A stretch of DNA of 64,000 bases. It comes from Bradyrhizobium mercantei (GTDB taxonomy: Bacteria > Pseudomonadota > Alphaproteobacteria > Rhizobiales > Xanthobacteraceae). The stretch lies in NCBI RefSeq assembly GCF_001982635.1, contig NZ_MKFI01000002.1, forward strand, positions 1,105,313 to 1,169,312, in the 5' to 3' direction. Within the stretch, counting starts at the first letter, position 1. The number at the start of each line of letters is the position of its first letter. The notes under the pieces were generated by a model. The model ran no database searches. It saw nothing but the letters and a program-made list of their open reading frames with translations, and had not been told where the DNA came from. Shown piece after piece: positions 8,266-16,843 of the stretch. The translations under genes and the position numbers were made by a program.

Positions 8266-9297
8266 AACGGATCCACGCAAGCACATTCCGACGCGCTGTT
8301 TCGTCCGATGACCGATCCGTTCGGCCGGACGATCCGATACCTGCGCGTCTCCGTCACCGACCGCTGCGATCTGCGCTGCTTCTATTGCATGTCGGAAGAC
8401 ATGACCTTCCTGCCGAAGGCCGATCTCCTGACGCTGGAAGAGCTCGACCGGCTCTGCTCGGCGTTCGTCGCCAAGGGCGTGCGCAAGATCCGCCTCACCG
8501 GCGGCGAGCCGCTGGTCCGCCGCAACGTGATGGGCCTGGTGCGCTCGCTGTCGCGGCATCTGTCGACCGGCGCGCTCGACGAATTGACGCTGACCACCAA
8601 CGGTTCGCAGCTCGCACGCTTCGCCCAGGAGCTGGCCGATTGCGGCGTGCGCCGCGTCAACGTCTCGCTCGACACGCTCGACCCCGTCAAATTCCGGGCC
8701 GTCACCCGCTGGGGCGACATCGACAAGGTGCTGGCGGGCATCGAGGCAGCGCGCTCCGCCGGGCTCGCGGTCAAGATCAACGCGGTCGCGCTGAAGAACA
8801 TGAACGAGGACGAGATTCCCGCGCTGATGGAATGGGCGCACGGCAAGGGCATGGGCCTGACGCTGATCGAGGTGATGCCGATGGGCGACATCGGCGAAGG
8901 CCGCATCGATCAGTACGTGCCGCTGTCGCTGCTGCGCGCGCGGCTCGAGAAGCACTACACGCTGACCGATCTCCCCGACGACACCGGCGGCCCTGCCCGC
9001 TATGTCCGGGTCGCCGAGACCGGCGGCAAGCTCGGCTTCATCACGCCGATGACCCACAATTTCTGCGAATCCTGCAACCGGGTGCGGATTACCTGCACCG
9101 GCACGCTGCACACCTGCCTCGGCCACGAGGATGCTTCCGACCTGCGCCGGCCGCTGCGCGCCTCCGACGACAATGATCTGCTGTCGGCGGCGATCGACCG
9201 AGCCATCGGACTGAAGCCGAAGGGGCACGATTTCATCATCGACCGTCGTCACAACCGGCCGAGCGTCAGCCGCCATATGAGCGTGACTGGCGGCTAG
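8263..9297 (+). CDS. moaA: GTP 3',8-cyclase MoaA
   Basis: 344 residues. The radical-SAM cluster is CDLRCFYC (Cys35, Cys39, Cys42); the second, C-terminal cluster is in [21 protein letters not shown] is the SAM-binding GGE motif; and the protein ends GG, as functional MoaA must for activity. It converts GTP to 3',8-cyclo-7,8-dihydro-GTP, the first step of molybdenum cofactor synthesis. No other moa gene is adjacent. The start codon lies in a tandem duplication described separately. Confidence 0.96.
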   Translation: MNGSTQAHSDALFRPMTDPFGRTIRYLRVSVTDRCDLRCFYCMSEDMTFLPKADLLTLEELDRLCSAFVAKGVRKIRLTGGEPLVRRNVMGLVRSLSRHLSTGALDELTLTTNGSQLARFAQELADCGVRRVNVSLDTLDPVKFRAVTRWGDIDKVLAGIEAARSAGLAVKINAVALKNMNEDEIPALMEWAHGKGMGLTLIEVMPMGDIGEGRIDQYVPLSLLRARLEKHYTLTDLPDDTGGPARYVRVAETGGKLGFITPMTHNFCESCNRVRITCTGTLHTCLGHEDASDLRRPLRASDDNDLLSAAIDRAIGLKPKGHDFIIDRRHNRPSVSRHMSVTGG

Positions 9298-9637
9298 AAT
9301 CCGTAGCTTCCCGGACGCCCTTGCCGCTCCCGTTTTACCAAGGCGGGACAACGATTTGCCGTGGCGTCAATTTGCCCATTTTCCGATTGACGGCGTTCCA
9401 CGGCGCTGATTTGGTGAATCAGCTTTCACGCTAGTCCGGCCAGGATAGGCCGCTGCCCTCCGTCGGCTCCTGCCGACGATCCCCGGCAGCCAAGAACGGC
9501 TGAAGCGGATTTCGGGGGAGGACAAACGTTTGCAACTGCTCCTGAAAGTGAGCCGTGGCTCCGTGCGCATGCGCGCGGCGGCCAGATGATGCTTGAAAGA
9601 TATTCGGCGCGCAGATGACGCGGCCGCGGAGATCGTG
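9298..9637. other. Intergenic region before the TRAP permease genes
   Basis: No gene supported. Contains the second copy of the dispersed 26-base sequence at 9483-9508 and CCGCCAAAT-type low-complexity GC stretches. Promoters for the TRAP operon should be here, but no clear -35/-10 pair stands out. Confidence 0.5.
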
Positions 9638-10177
9638 ATGCGCCCATTGTTGGCACTCAGTACGGCCATCGACCGACTGAACGAGAAAATCGGCTATGTC
9701 TGCAACCTGCTCGTGCTGATCGCCTGCCTGGTCAGCGCCGGCAATGCCATGATCCGCTACGCATTCAGCTACTCCTCGAACGGCTGGCTCGAGGCGCAAT
9801 GGTACATGTTCGCGATCCTCGTGATGTTCGGCGCCTCCTACACCTTCAAGCGCAACGAGCATGTCCGCGTCGAGATCATGTATCTGATGCTGTCCGAACG
9901 CGGCCAGCTCTGGCTCGACATGATCGGCACGCTGTTCTTCCTGATCCCGGCCTGTCTGCTGCTCGCCTATCTGTCGTGGCCGTTCTTCTACCAGGCCTAT
10001 GCGGTCGGCGAGATGAGCGGCAATGCCGGCGGCCTGCTGCGCTGGCCGATCAAGTTCGTTATCCCGTCCGGCTTCGTGATGCTTGCGCTGCAAGGCGTCT
10101 CAGAGGTGATCAAGCGGATCGCCGCGCTGCAGGGCTATGTGACCATCGACGCGAAGTATGAGAGGCCGACGCAATGA
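9638..10177 (+). CDS. TRAP transporter small permease (DctQ type)
   Basis: 179 residues with four hydrophobic segments, as in DctQ subunits: about 17-40, 53-70, 91-115 and 132-155. EAQWYMFAILVMFGASYTFKRNEHVRVEI is the typical DctQ block of the mannitol/chloroaromatic TRAP group (COG4665). It forms the inner-membrane complex with the large permease and receives ligand from a periplasmic binding protein. The ATG chosen has GGAG seven bases ahead; a TTG frame extends 15 codons upstream. It overlaps the next gene by ATGA. Confidence 0.9.
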   Translation: MRPLLALSTAIDRLNEKIGYVCNLLVLIACLVSAGNAMIRYAFSYSSNGWLEAQWYMFAILVMFGASYTFKRNEHVRVEIMYLMLSERGQLWLDMIGTLFFLIPACLLLAYLSWPFFYQAYAVGEMSGNAGGLLRWPIKFVIPSGFVMLALQGVSEVIKRIAALQGYVTIDAKYERPTQ

Positions 10178-11775
10178 TCACGCTGGAGATGATGCCGCCA
10201 CTGATGTTCGGCGGCCTGATCATTGCGATGCTGATCGGCTATCCGGTGGCGTTCACGCTCGCCGCGGTCGGTCTGTCGTTCGGGTTCCTGTCGATCTATC
10301 TCGGCTTCTTCGACCTCAACTTCCTGCAGGCGATCCCGGGCCGCATCTTCGGCAGTGTGCTGTCCAACGAGCTGTTGCTCGCGATCCCGTTCTTCACCTT
10401 CATGGGCGCGATATTGGAGCGATGCGGGCTCGCCGAGGACATGCTGGATTCGATGGGCCAGTTGTTCGGACCGATCCGCGGCGGCCTCGGCTATTCCGTG
10501 ATCATCGTCGGCTTCATCCTCGGCGCCATCACCGGCACGGTGGCGGCGCAGGTGATCGCGATGGCGCTGATCTCGATGCCCGTGATGATCCGCTACGGCT
10601 ACAACATCCGCTACATCACCGGCGTGCTGGCCGCCTCCGGCACCATCACGCAACTTGTCCCTCCCTCCCTCGTCCTGATCGTGCTCGCCGACCAGCTCGG
10701 CAAGTCGGTCGGCGACATGTATCTCGGCGCCTGGGGCCCGTCGGTGTTCCAGATCCTGCTGTTCGCCGGCTACACCTTCGTGCTCGGCATCTTCAAGCCG
10801 AGCCACGTGCCGGCGGTGCCGATCGAAGCGCGCACGCTGACCGGCTGGGCGTTGTGGAAGAAGTGCCTGCTCGGCATCATCCCCTCCGCGGTGCTGATCT
10901 TCGTCGTGCTCGGCACCATGATGATGGGCCTTGCGACCCCGACCGAAGCCGGCGCCATGGGCGCGGTCGGTGCCATCGTGCTCGCCGCGATCCATCACAA
11001 GGATTTCAGCGCGACCGGCCGCAAGGTGCTGATCGCAGGCGTGATCGCCGGCGGCATCGGCACCATCATCGCGATGCTCTACACCGAGAACCTGATCTTC
11101 AAGCTGGCCTTCGCGATCACCTATGCCGCGGTGGTCTGGATCTGCCTCGAGGCCGTCAAGATCCCGGACCTGCGCGACCTGATCAAGCAGGGCTACGAGA
11201 CCACCATGCGCATCACCTGCATGGTCACCTTCATCCTGATCGGGTCGACCTGTTTCTCGGTGGTGTTCCTCGGCGTGTCCGGCGGCACCTGGCTCGAGCA
11301 CCATCTGACCTCGCTGCCCGGCGGCGTCTGGGGCTTCCTGATCTTCATCAACCTGTTCATCTTCTTCCTGGCGTTCTTCCTCGACTTCTTCGAGATCGCC
11401 TTCATCATCCTGCCGATGATCGCGCCGATCGCGCAGAAGGTGCTGGCGCCGGTGGTCGGCCCGGACGCCGCGCTGATCTGGTTCGGCGTGATGCTCTGCG
11501 TCAACATGCAGACCTCGTTCCTGCATCCACCGTTCGGCTTCGCGCTGTTCTATCTGCGCGGCGTGGCGCCGAAGGAAGTGAAGAGCTCGGACATCTACTG
11601 GGGCGCAATGCCCTGGATCGGGCTGCAGGCGATCATGGTGGCACTGGTGATCGCATTCCCGGTCGTCGTCACCGGCCTGCTCGACAAGCCGCTCGATGTC
11701 GACCTCAACAAGGTCAAGATCGAGGTGCCGCAGATCGAACTGCCGCCGCTCGACTTCGGCCAGCCGAAGCAGTAG
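10174..11775 (+). CDS. TRAP transporter large permease (DctM type)
   Basis: 533 residues with about 12-14 membrane segments. This is longer than the usual 430 of DctM and matches the COG4664 mannitol/chloroaromatic subgroup. Conserved patches include FFTFMGAILERCGLAEDML, a Gly-rich GAITGTVAAQVIAMALISMP and the C-terminal LHPPFGFALFYLRG. It catalyses sodium-coupled solute import. Translationally coupled to the small permease. No binding-protein gene is adjacent; two of the matching type lie 10-13 kb away on the minus strand. Confidence 0.92.
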   Translation: MITLEMMPPLMFGGLIIAMLIGYPVAFTLAAVGLSFGFLSIYLGFFDLNFLQAIPGRIFGSVLSNELLLAIPFFTFMGAILERCGLAEDMLDSMGQLFGPIRGGLGYSVIIVGFILGAITGTVAAQVIAMALISMPVMIRYGYNIRYITGVLAASGTITQLVPPSLVLIVLADQLGKSVGDMYLGAWGPSVFQILLFAGYTFVLGIFKPSHVPAVPIEARTLTGWALWKKCLLGIIPSAVLIFVVLGTMMMGLATPTEAGAMGAVGAIVLAAIHHKDFSATGRKVLIAGVIAGGIGTIIAMLYTENLIFKLAFAITYAAVVWICLEAVKIPDLRDLIKQGYETTMRITCMVTFILIGSTCFSVVFLGVSGGTWLEHHLTSLPGGVWGFLIFINLFIFFLAFFLDFFEIAFIILPMIAPIAQKVLAPVVGPDAALIWFGVMLCVNMQTSFLHPPFGFALFYLRGVAPKEVKSSDIYWGAMPWIGLQAIMVALVIAFPVVVTGLLDKPLDVDLNKVKIEVPQIELPPLDFGQPKQ

Positions 11776-11897
11776 CCGGCGTCAGTGCCGTTCGGCGTGC
11801 CTCGCAGGAGCGAGGCATGCCGAGCCTGTTGACGGCGGCGAACAGGCCTGTGAAGACGGGGACACGGATCATCCTCGTACTCACCAGATCGCCGCCC

Positions 11898-13187
11898 ATG
11901 CCCCAATCACGCCCCGCCCGCTCGTTCGTTCGTCCGCTGATCGCGTCCCTCAGTCTGGCCTTTGCCGCTGCCGTGGCGCATGCGGCGCCGGCAGCCGACA
12001 TCCGCGCACTGGCAGAGCAGGAACAGCAGCCGCTGCTCGACACATTGCGCGACCTCGTGCAGATCGAATCCGGCAGCAAGGACATCGAGGGCCTGAACCA
12101 GATCGCCGCGCGCGTCGCTGGTGAGCTCAAGCAGCTCGGCGGTGCGGTGGACATCCTGCAAACCACCGACATCTATCGGCTGGACGACACACCCGAGACA
12201 ATCGGCCCGGCCGTGCAAGCGGTCTTCAAGGGCACCGGCAGCGCGAAGATCATGCTGATCGCGCACATGGACACCGTGTATCTGAAGGGCATGCTGAAGG
12301 ACCAACCTTTCCGCGTCGATGGCGACAAGGCCTATGGGCTCGGCATCGCCGACGACAAGCAGGGCGTCGCCACCATCATCCACGCCGTGGCACTGCTGCA
12401 AAAGCTGAACTTCAGGGACTACGGCACGCTCACGGTGCTGATCAATGGCGACGAGGAGATCTCCTCGCCCGGCTGGCGCTCAACCATCACCCGCGTCGCC
12501 GCCGAGCAGGATGTCGTGTTCTCGTTCGAAGGCAGCGACGCCAACGGCACGCTCCGCCTCGCCACCAGCGGCATCGGCTCGGCCTACCTCACCGTGCACG
12601 GCAAGTCGTCGCACGCCGGTGCCCGGCCTGAAGGCGGCGTCAATGCGCTCTACGAACTGTCGCACCAGGTGCTGCAGATGAAGGACCTGTCCAAGCCCGA
12701 GCAGGGGCTGAAGCTGAACTGGACGGTCTCCAAGTCCGGCACCAACCGCAACGTGATCCCCGCCGAGGCCACCGCCCAGGCCGATGCGCGTGCGCTCAAG
12801 GTCGCTGACTTCGATGAGCTCGAGAAGGCGCTGCAGGACAAGATCAGGACCCGCCTGCTGCCCGACTCCAAGGTCGATGTGAAGTTCGAGGTGCGCCGGC
12901 CGCCGCTCGAAGCCAACGACGCCTCACGCCGCATCGCAGCTCACGGCAAGACGATCTATCAGGAGCTCGGCCTGTCGATGAACGTGGCCGAGCGGGCGAC
13001 GGGCGGCGGCACCGACGCTGCCTTTGCGGCGCTCAAGATCAAGGGCGCCGTGGTCGAAGGCATGGGCCTGTCGGGCTTCGGCGCGCATTCCAACGATGCC
13101 GAATACGTGCAGCTCAACAGCATCGTGCCGCGCCTGGTCCTGACCACGCGCATGATCATGGACCTGTCCAACGGCAAGGTGAAATAG
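11898..13187 (+). CDS. Secreted M20 family metallopeptidase (glutamate carboxypeptidase type)
   Basis: 429 residues. The signal peptide ends near AVAHAAPA, so the product is periplasmic. The mature part has M20 landmarks: HMDTVY with metal-binding His, GIADDKQG with bridging Asp, INGDEEISS with the catalytic Glu pair, and TGGGTDAAF near the C-terminus. The order and signal peptide resemble carboxypeptidase G2, which removes C-terminal glutamate from folates and peptides. The start at MPQSRPARS gives a clean signal peptide; ATG codons further upstream would not. It follows the TRAP permeases by 122 bases and may supply them with a released acid. Confidence 0.88.
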   Translation: MPQSRPARSFVRPLIASLSLAFAAAVAHAAPAADIRALAEQEQQPLLDTLRDLVQIESGSKDIEGLNQIAARVAGELKQLGGAVDILQTTDIYRLDDTPETIGPAVQAVFKGTGSAKIMLIAHMDTVYLKGMLKDQPFRVDGDKAYGLGIADDKQGVATIIHAVALLQKLNFRDYGTLTVLINGDEEISSPGWRSTITRVAAEQDVVFSFEGSDANGTLRLATSGIGSAYLTVHGKSSHAGARPEGGVNALYELSHQVLQMKDLSKPEQGLKLNWTVSKSGTNRNVIPAEATAQADARALKVADFDELEKALQDKIRTRLLPDSKVDVKFEVRRPPLEANDASRRIAAHGKTIYQELGLSMNVAERATGGGTDAAFAALKIKGAVVEGMGLSGFGAHSNDAEYVQLNSIVPRLVLTTRMIMDLSNGKVK

Positions 13188-13197
13188 GGCGAGCCTG

Positions 13198-14529
13198 TCA
13201 CGAGGCCGCGGCCGGCGCCGCCTTGGCAAGGCGGAAGCTCAGCGTGAACTGGGCGCCGCCGGACGGCAGGTTCTCCACCCTCACCGTCCCGTCGTGATCG
13301 TCGACCACGCCGCGCACGATCGAGAGGCCGAGCCCGGCCCCGTCGGTGCGCTGGCGATCGCTGCGCCAGAAGCGCTGGAAGATCGGACCCTGCTCGGCGG
13401 GCGCAATCCCCGGCCCGCAGTCGCGCACCTGCACCGAGCCGTTCTCGTGCACCTCGACATCGACCGAGGTCTTGTCTGCGGTGTACTTGATGGCGTTCTC
13501 CGCCAGATTGAAGATCGCGCGCTGCAGCATCTCGGCATTGCCCTTGACCCGCACCGGACTGTCGGTCCCGCGCAGCGCGATGTCCTTCTGCTGCGCCAGC
13601 GCGTAGGGCGCGATCGAGCCGACCACCTCGGCGCACACCGCGCGCAGGTCCGCGGTCTCGCCGGGATCCAGCACCAGCGTATCGAGCTCGGCGATCTCCA
13701 ACAGCTGGTTGACGATGCGGCTCATGCTTTCGATGTCGCTATGCAGCTCCTTCGTCCCCTTGGATGCATCGAACGTCTCGATCCGGGTCCTCAGGATCGC
13801 GAGCGGGGTGCGAAGCTGATGGGCGGCATCGGCGGTGAACTGGCGTTGGACGTGAAATCCCTCCTCCAGACGATCGAAGGCCTGGTTGACGGCGGTCACC
13901 AGCGGCAGGATCTCGCTCGGAATCCCCTCGGTCGGAAGGCGGATGTCGGTCCTGGCCGGCCCGATGCTTCGCGCCTCCTCCGATGCCCGCAACAGCGGGA
14001 TCACGGCGCGGCGGAAGATCAGGATGTCGGTCGCAAGCAGGATCAGCAGGATCGGGATGGTGATCCAGCCGACCCGCCGGAAGAAGTTGGAGACGATGTC
14101 ATCAATGATGACGTCGCGATGCGACAGGTCCTCGGCGACCTGGATGCGCAACGTCTGACCGCCGACGAGCTTGGTGGCGCTGGCACCGGAAATCCGGTCG
14201 GCCGACGCCGGCAGCCGCGGCGCCCCGCGATGCGACGAAAACAGCAGATTGTCGTCCGCATCGTAGATGTCGTAGCGGTAGCGGCCGTAGGCGTCGGAAT
14301 AGAGCCCCCGCAGGCTGTCCGGCAGGTTGAGCTGCACCTTGCCCGAGGAATCGACCGCGAGGTTCTGGCCGAGGTCGGCGGCCTGATCGCGCATCGCCTC
14401 GCGATGCAGCTGGTTGATCTCCGAGTTCAAGAGCCACAGCAGCAGCAGCGGCAGGAAGATCGCCGCGACCGCGACCGCCATGATGTGCAGGAACACGATC
14501 CGCGAGGTCAGCGACTTGAAGCGGAGCAC
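13198..14529 (-). CDS. Two-component sensor histidine kinase
   Basis: 443 residues. Membrane helix at about 12-34, a periplasmic sensor of roughly 125 residues of the 2CSK_N kind (YDIYDADDNLLFSS), second helix at about 163-182, then a HAMP-like linker, H-box DAAHQLRTPLA with phosphoacceptor His237, N-box NLAENAIKYT, and G-boxes DCGPGI and GAGLGLSIV. GTG start after GAGGAG. It begins just after the response regulator gene on the same strand, so the two form one operon, divergent from the RND efflux genes that they probably control. Confidence 0.93.
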   Translation of the reverse strand: MLRFKSLTSRIVFLHIMAVAVAAIFLPLLLLWLLNSEINQLHREAMRDQAADLGQNLAVDSSGKVQLNLPDSLRGLYSDAYGRYRYDIYDADDNLLFSSHRGAPRLPASADRISGASATKLVGGQTLRIQVAEDLSHRDVIIDDIVSNFFRRVGWITIPILLILLATDILIFRRAVIPLLRASEEARSIGPARTDIRLPTEGIPSEILPLVTAVNQAFDRLEEGFHVQRQFTADAAHQLRTPLAILRTRIETFDASKGTKELHSDIESMSRIVNQLLEIAELDTLVLDPGETADLRAVCAEVVGSIAPYALAQQKDIALRGTDSPVRVKGNAEMLQRAIFNLAENAIKYTADKTSVDVEVHENGSVQVRDCGPGIAPAEQGPIFQRFWRSDRQRTDGAGLGLSIVRGVVDDHDGTVRVENLPSGGAQFTLSFRLAKAAPAAAS

Positions 14530-14531
14530 CG

Positions 14532-15206
14532 CTACTTCTCCTCGGCCATCAGATAGCCGACGCCGCGAATGGTGTGGATGATGACCTTGGCGCGGTGCTC
14601 GCTGAGCAGCTTGCGCAGCCGCGACACGTAGACCTCGACCGCATTCGAAGCAACCTCGCCGGACAGGCCGAAGATGTGGTCCTCGACATTCTTCTTCGGC
14701 ACCACCCGGCCCTGCCGCCGCAGCAGGATCTCCAGCACCGATGTCTCGCGCGCGGAGAACACGTACGGTGCGCCGTCGACGAACACCTGCTTGCTCTCGG
14801 TGTCGTAGATGAGATTGGCGAGCTTCAGCGAGGAGCCGAGCAACTGGCCGGGCCGGCGCAGGATGGCTTCAAGCCGCGCCACCAGCTCTTCCAGCGCGAA
14901 CGGCTTCGCCAGATAGTCGTCCGCGCCGCTGCGCAGACCGCTGACCCGATCCTGCAGGCCGTTGCGCGCGGTCAGCACCAGCACCGGCAGCGGGTCGTTC
15001 TTGCGGCGAAGCTCCGACAGCACCGACAGGCCGTCGCCATCGGGCAGACCGAGATCGAGGATCATGGCGGCATAGCTGACGCTGCGCAGCGCATCGCGCG
15101 CCTCGGCAACGCTGTTGACGATATCGGACTCGTATCCCGCCGCCATCAGTCCGCTGGCGAGAAGCCGCGAGAGCTCGGCATTGTCTTCGACGATCAGAAG
15201 GCGCAT
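14532..15206 (-). CDS. OmpR-family response regulator
   Basis: 224 residues. Receiver domain at 1-115 with acidic pocket VEDN, phosphoacceptor Asp51 in LDLGLPDGDG, Thr in LTAR and Lys in AKPF. Winged-helix DNA-binding domain at about 125-222, with VEVYVSRLRKLL as recognition helix and IHTIRGVGYLM as wing. The ATG at MRLLIVEDN is the family start. Paired with the downstream kinase. The divergent gap to the efflux operon contains two dyads that could be its binding sites. Confidence 0.94.
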   Translation of the reverse strand: MRLLIVEDNAELSRLLASGLMAAGYESDIVNSVAEARDALRSVSYAAMILDLGLPDGDGLSVLSELRRKNDPLPVLVLTARNGLQDRVSGLRSGADDYLAKPFALEELVARLEAILRRPGQLLGSSLKLANLIYDTESKQVFVDGAPYVFSARETSVLEILLRRQGRVVPKKNVEDHIFGLSGEVASNAVEVYVSRLRKLLSEHRAKVIIHTIRGVGYLMAEEK

Positions 15207-15598
15207 CGCAGCAATCCTGTCTTCATTCGATCTGTCTTCTGTTTGCACACCCGGTCGCGATACGCCAGCCACACAAGGACCCTGCAACCGATCGCGCGCT
15301 GGACAAACCCGGTGTGTAACCACACGCATTCAAGCACAACACCTGGATCGCCGCGAACAGCATTACATCTCGGCTACGCGTGACCGCTCCTGGTCTCACG
15401 CAAAATAGATAAACGTGCACCCGCCGCAATCAAAATCCTCCGATCGGAGACACGATTGAACAAGGCAAATGTAAGGCTGGCGTCAGCTAGCCCTGATAAC
15501 AGTTCGCTCGTTCTCGCCGAGAGATCGACGACTGCCGACCATGCGGCAAGACCTCGATTCCTGCGCGAGCCCTTCATGCAGTATTGGCCAGGCGGGCG
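15207..15598. promoter_or_regulatory. Divergent promoter region between the two-component genes and the RND efflux operon
   Basis: 392 bases without a gene. It contains a perfect 12-base palindrome CTCCGATCGGAG at 15438-15449 and a dyad GCTG-GCGT-CAGC at 15476-15487, within TGTAAGGCTGGCGTCAGC. Either could bind the adjacent OmpR-type regulator. Their position, about 110-160 bases before the efflux start, suits activation of that operon. Binding is inference. Confidence 0.4.
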
Positions 15599-16798
15599 AT
15601 GTCATTGCGAGTGAAATATATCGGCTTCGCGGCGATGCCGATGCTGGCTGCGCTGCTCGCCGGCGGCTGGTTCGTGATGCGCGCGGACGGTGTCGTGAGC
15701 GCGAAGGCGGCGCAGGAGGCCGCACCGCAGGATGTCAATGTCGAGCAGCAATACGTCGCGCTGAGCGACAAGCAGGCGGCCTCTCTGAAAATCATGCCCG
15801 CCGAGCAGCGTTCGTTCCGCACGCTGAAGAACGCAGTCGGTTCGATCGACTTCAACCAGAACATGCTGGTGCAGGCATTCACGCCGAATCCCGGCAGGAT
15901 CGTCGACACGCCGCTGAACGTCGGCGACGAGGTTGCGAAGGGCGAGACGCTGTTCACGATCGACAGCCCCGATCTGCTGCAGGCGGAGTCGTCGCTGCTC
16001 GCGGCGGCCGGCGTGCTCGAACTGCAGACCAGGACGCTGGCGCGGGTCAAGCAACTGCTGAAGACCGGCGGCGGCGCGCAGAAGGACGTCGACCAGGCGA
16101 CCTCTGATCAGCAGACCGCCGAGGGCAACTATAAGGCCGGCCGCGACGCGGTGCGCATCTTCGGCAAGACCGACGCCGAGATCGACCGCATCGTCGCCGA
16201 CCGCAAGGTCGATTCCATCCTGGTGGTGCCGAGCCCGATCTCCGGCCGCATCATCGCGCGCAATGCGGCGCCCGGTCTCTACGTGCAGCCCGGCAATGCA
16301 CCCGCGCCCTATTCGCTGGCCGACATCTCGACGATGTGGATGGTCGCCAATGTGATCGAGACCGATGCCCCCGCCTACCGCATCGGCCAATCGGTCGAGG
16401 TGCGGGTACCCGCCTATCCGAACGAGGTGTTTCGCGGCCGCGTGACGACGCTCGGCCTCAACATCGACCCCACCTCGCACCGTCAGCTGGTGCGTTCGGT
16501 GATCGACGATCCCCAGCACAAGCTGCGCGCCGGCATGCTGGCGAGCTTCACCATCGAAACCGAGCCGCCGAAACTGTCGGTCAGCGTTCCCCTGGATGCC
16601 ATCGTGCGCGAGGGCGACGGAACGATGACGGTGTGGGTTACGGCCGACGGCCGCAGGTTCGACCGCCGCACGGTGACAACAGGCATGGAGCAGGACGGCT
16701 GGCGGCAGATCCTCTCTGGCCTCGGCGCCGGTGAGAAGGTCGCCTCCACCGGCGCGATCTTCCTCAGCAACAAGTTCGCCAATGCGGCGACCGGCTAG
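15599..16798 (+). CDS. RND efflux periplasmic adaptor (membrane fusion protein)
   Basis: 399 residues. N-terminal membrane anchor or signal at about 7-28; split lipoyl-like domain (PGRIVDTPLNVGDEVAKGETLFTIDSPDLL and SPISGRIIARNAAPGLYV) around a helical hairpin; then beta-barrel and membrane-proximal domains ending AGEKVASTGAIFLSN. This order fits CzcB/CusB-type adaptors. No metal-binding Met or His cluster is evident in the N-terminus, so the substrate is open. The ATG gives MSLRVKYIG; a TTG five codons upstream is less likely. First gene of the efflux operon. Confidence 0.92.
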   Translation: MSLRVKYIGFAAMPMLAALLAGGWFVMRADGVVSAKAAQEAAPQDVNVEQQYVALSDKQAASLKIMPAEQRSFRTLKNAVGSIDFNQNMLVQAFTPNPGRIVDTPLNVGDEVAKGETLFTIDSPDLLQAESSLLAAAGVLELQTRTLARVKQLLKTGGGAQKDVDQATSDQQTAEGNYKAGRDAVRIFGKTDAEIDRIVADRKVDSILVVPSPISGRIIARNAAPGLYVQPGNAPAPYSLADISTMWMVANVIETDAPAYRIGQSVEVRVPAYPNEVFRGRVTTLGLNIDPTSHRQLVRSVIDDPQHKLRAGMLASFTIETEPPKLSVSVPLDAIVREGDGTMTVWVTADGRRFDRRTVTTGMEQDGWRQILSGLGAGEKVASTGAIFLSNKFANAATG

Positions 16799-16843
16799 CG
16801 CCGCTAACGACGCGCCCGTCCGCTCAACAGTAAGTGCAGCACC

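Noticed and set aside
10158..13187. A 1009-codon plus-strand frame that seems to fuse a novel N-terminus to the M20 peptidase
   Set aside because: The first 570 or so codons are the +2/+3 shadow of the TRAP large permease. The peptidase has its own ATG and signal peptide at 11898.
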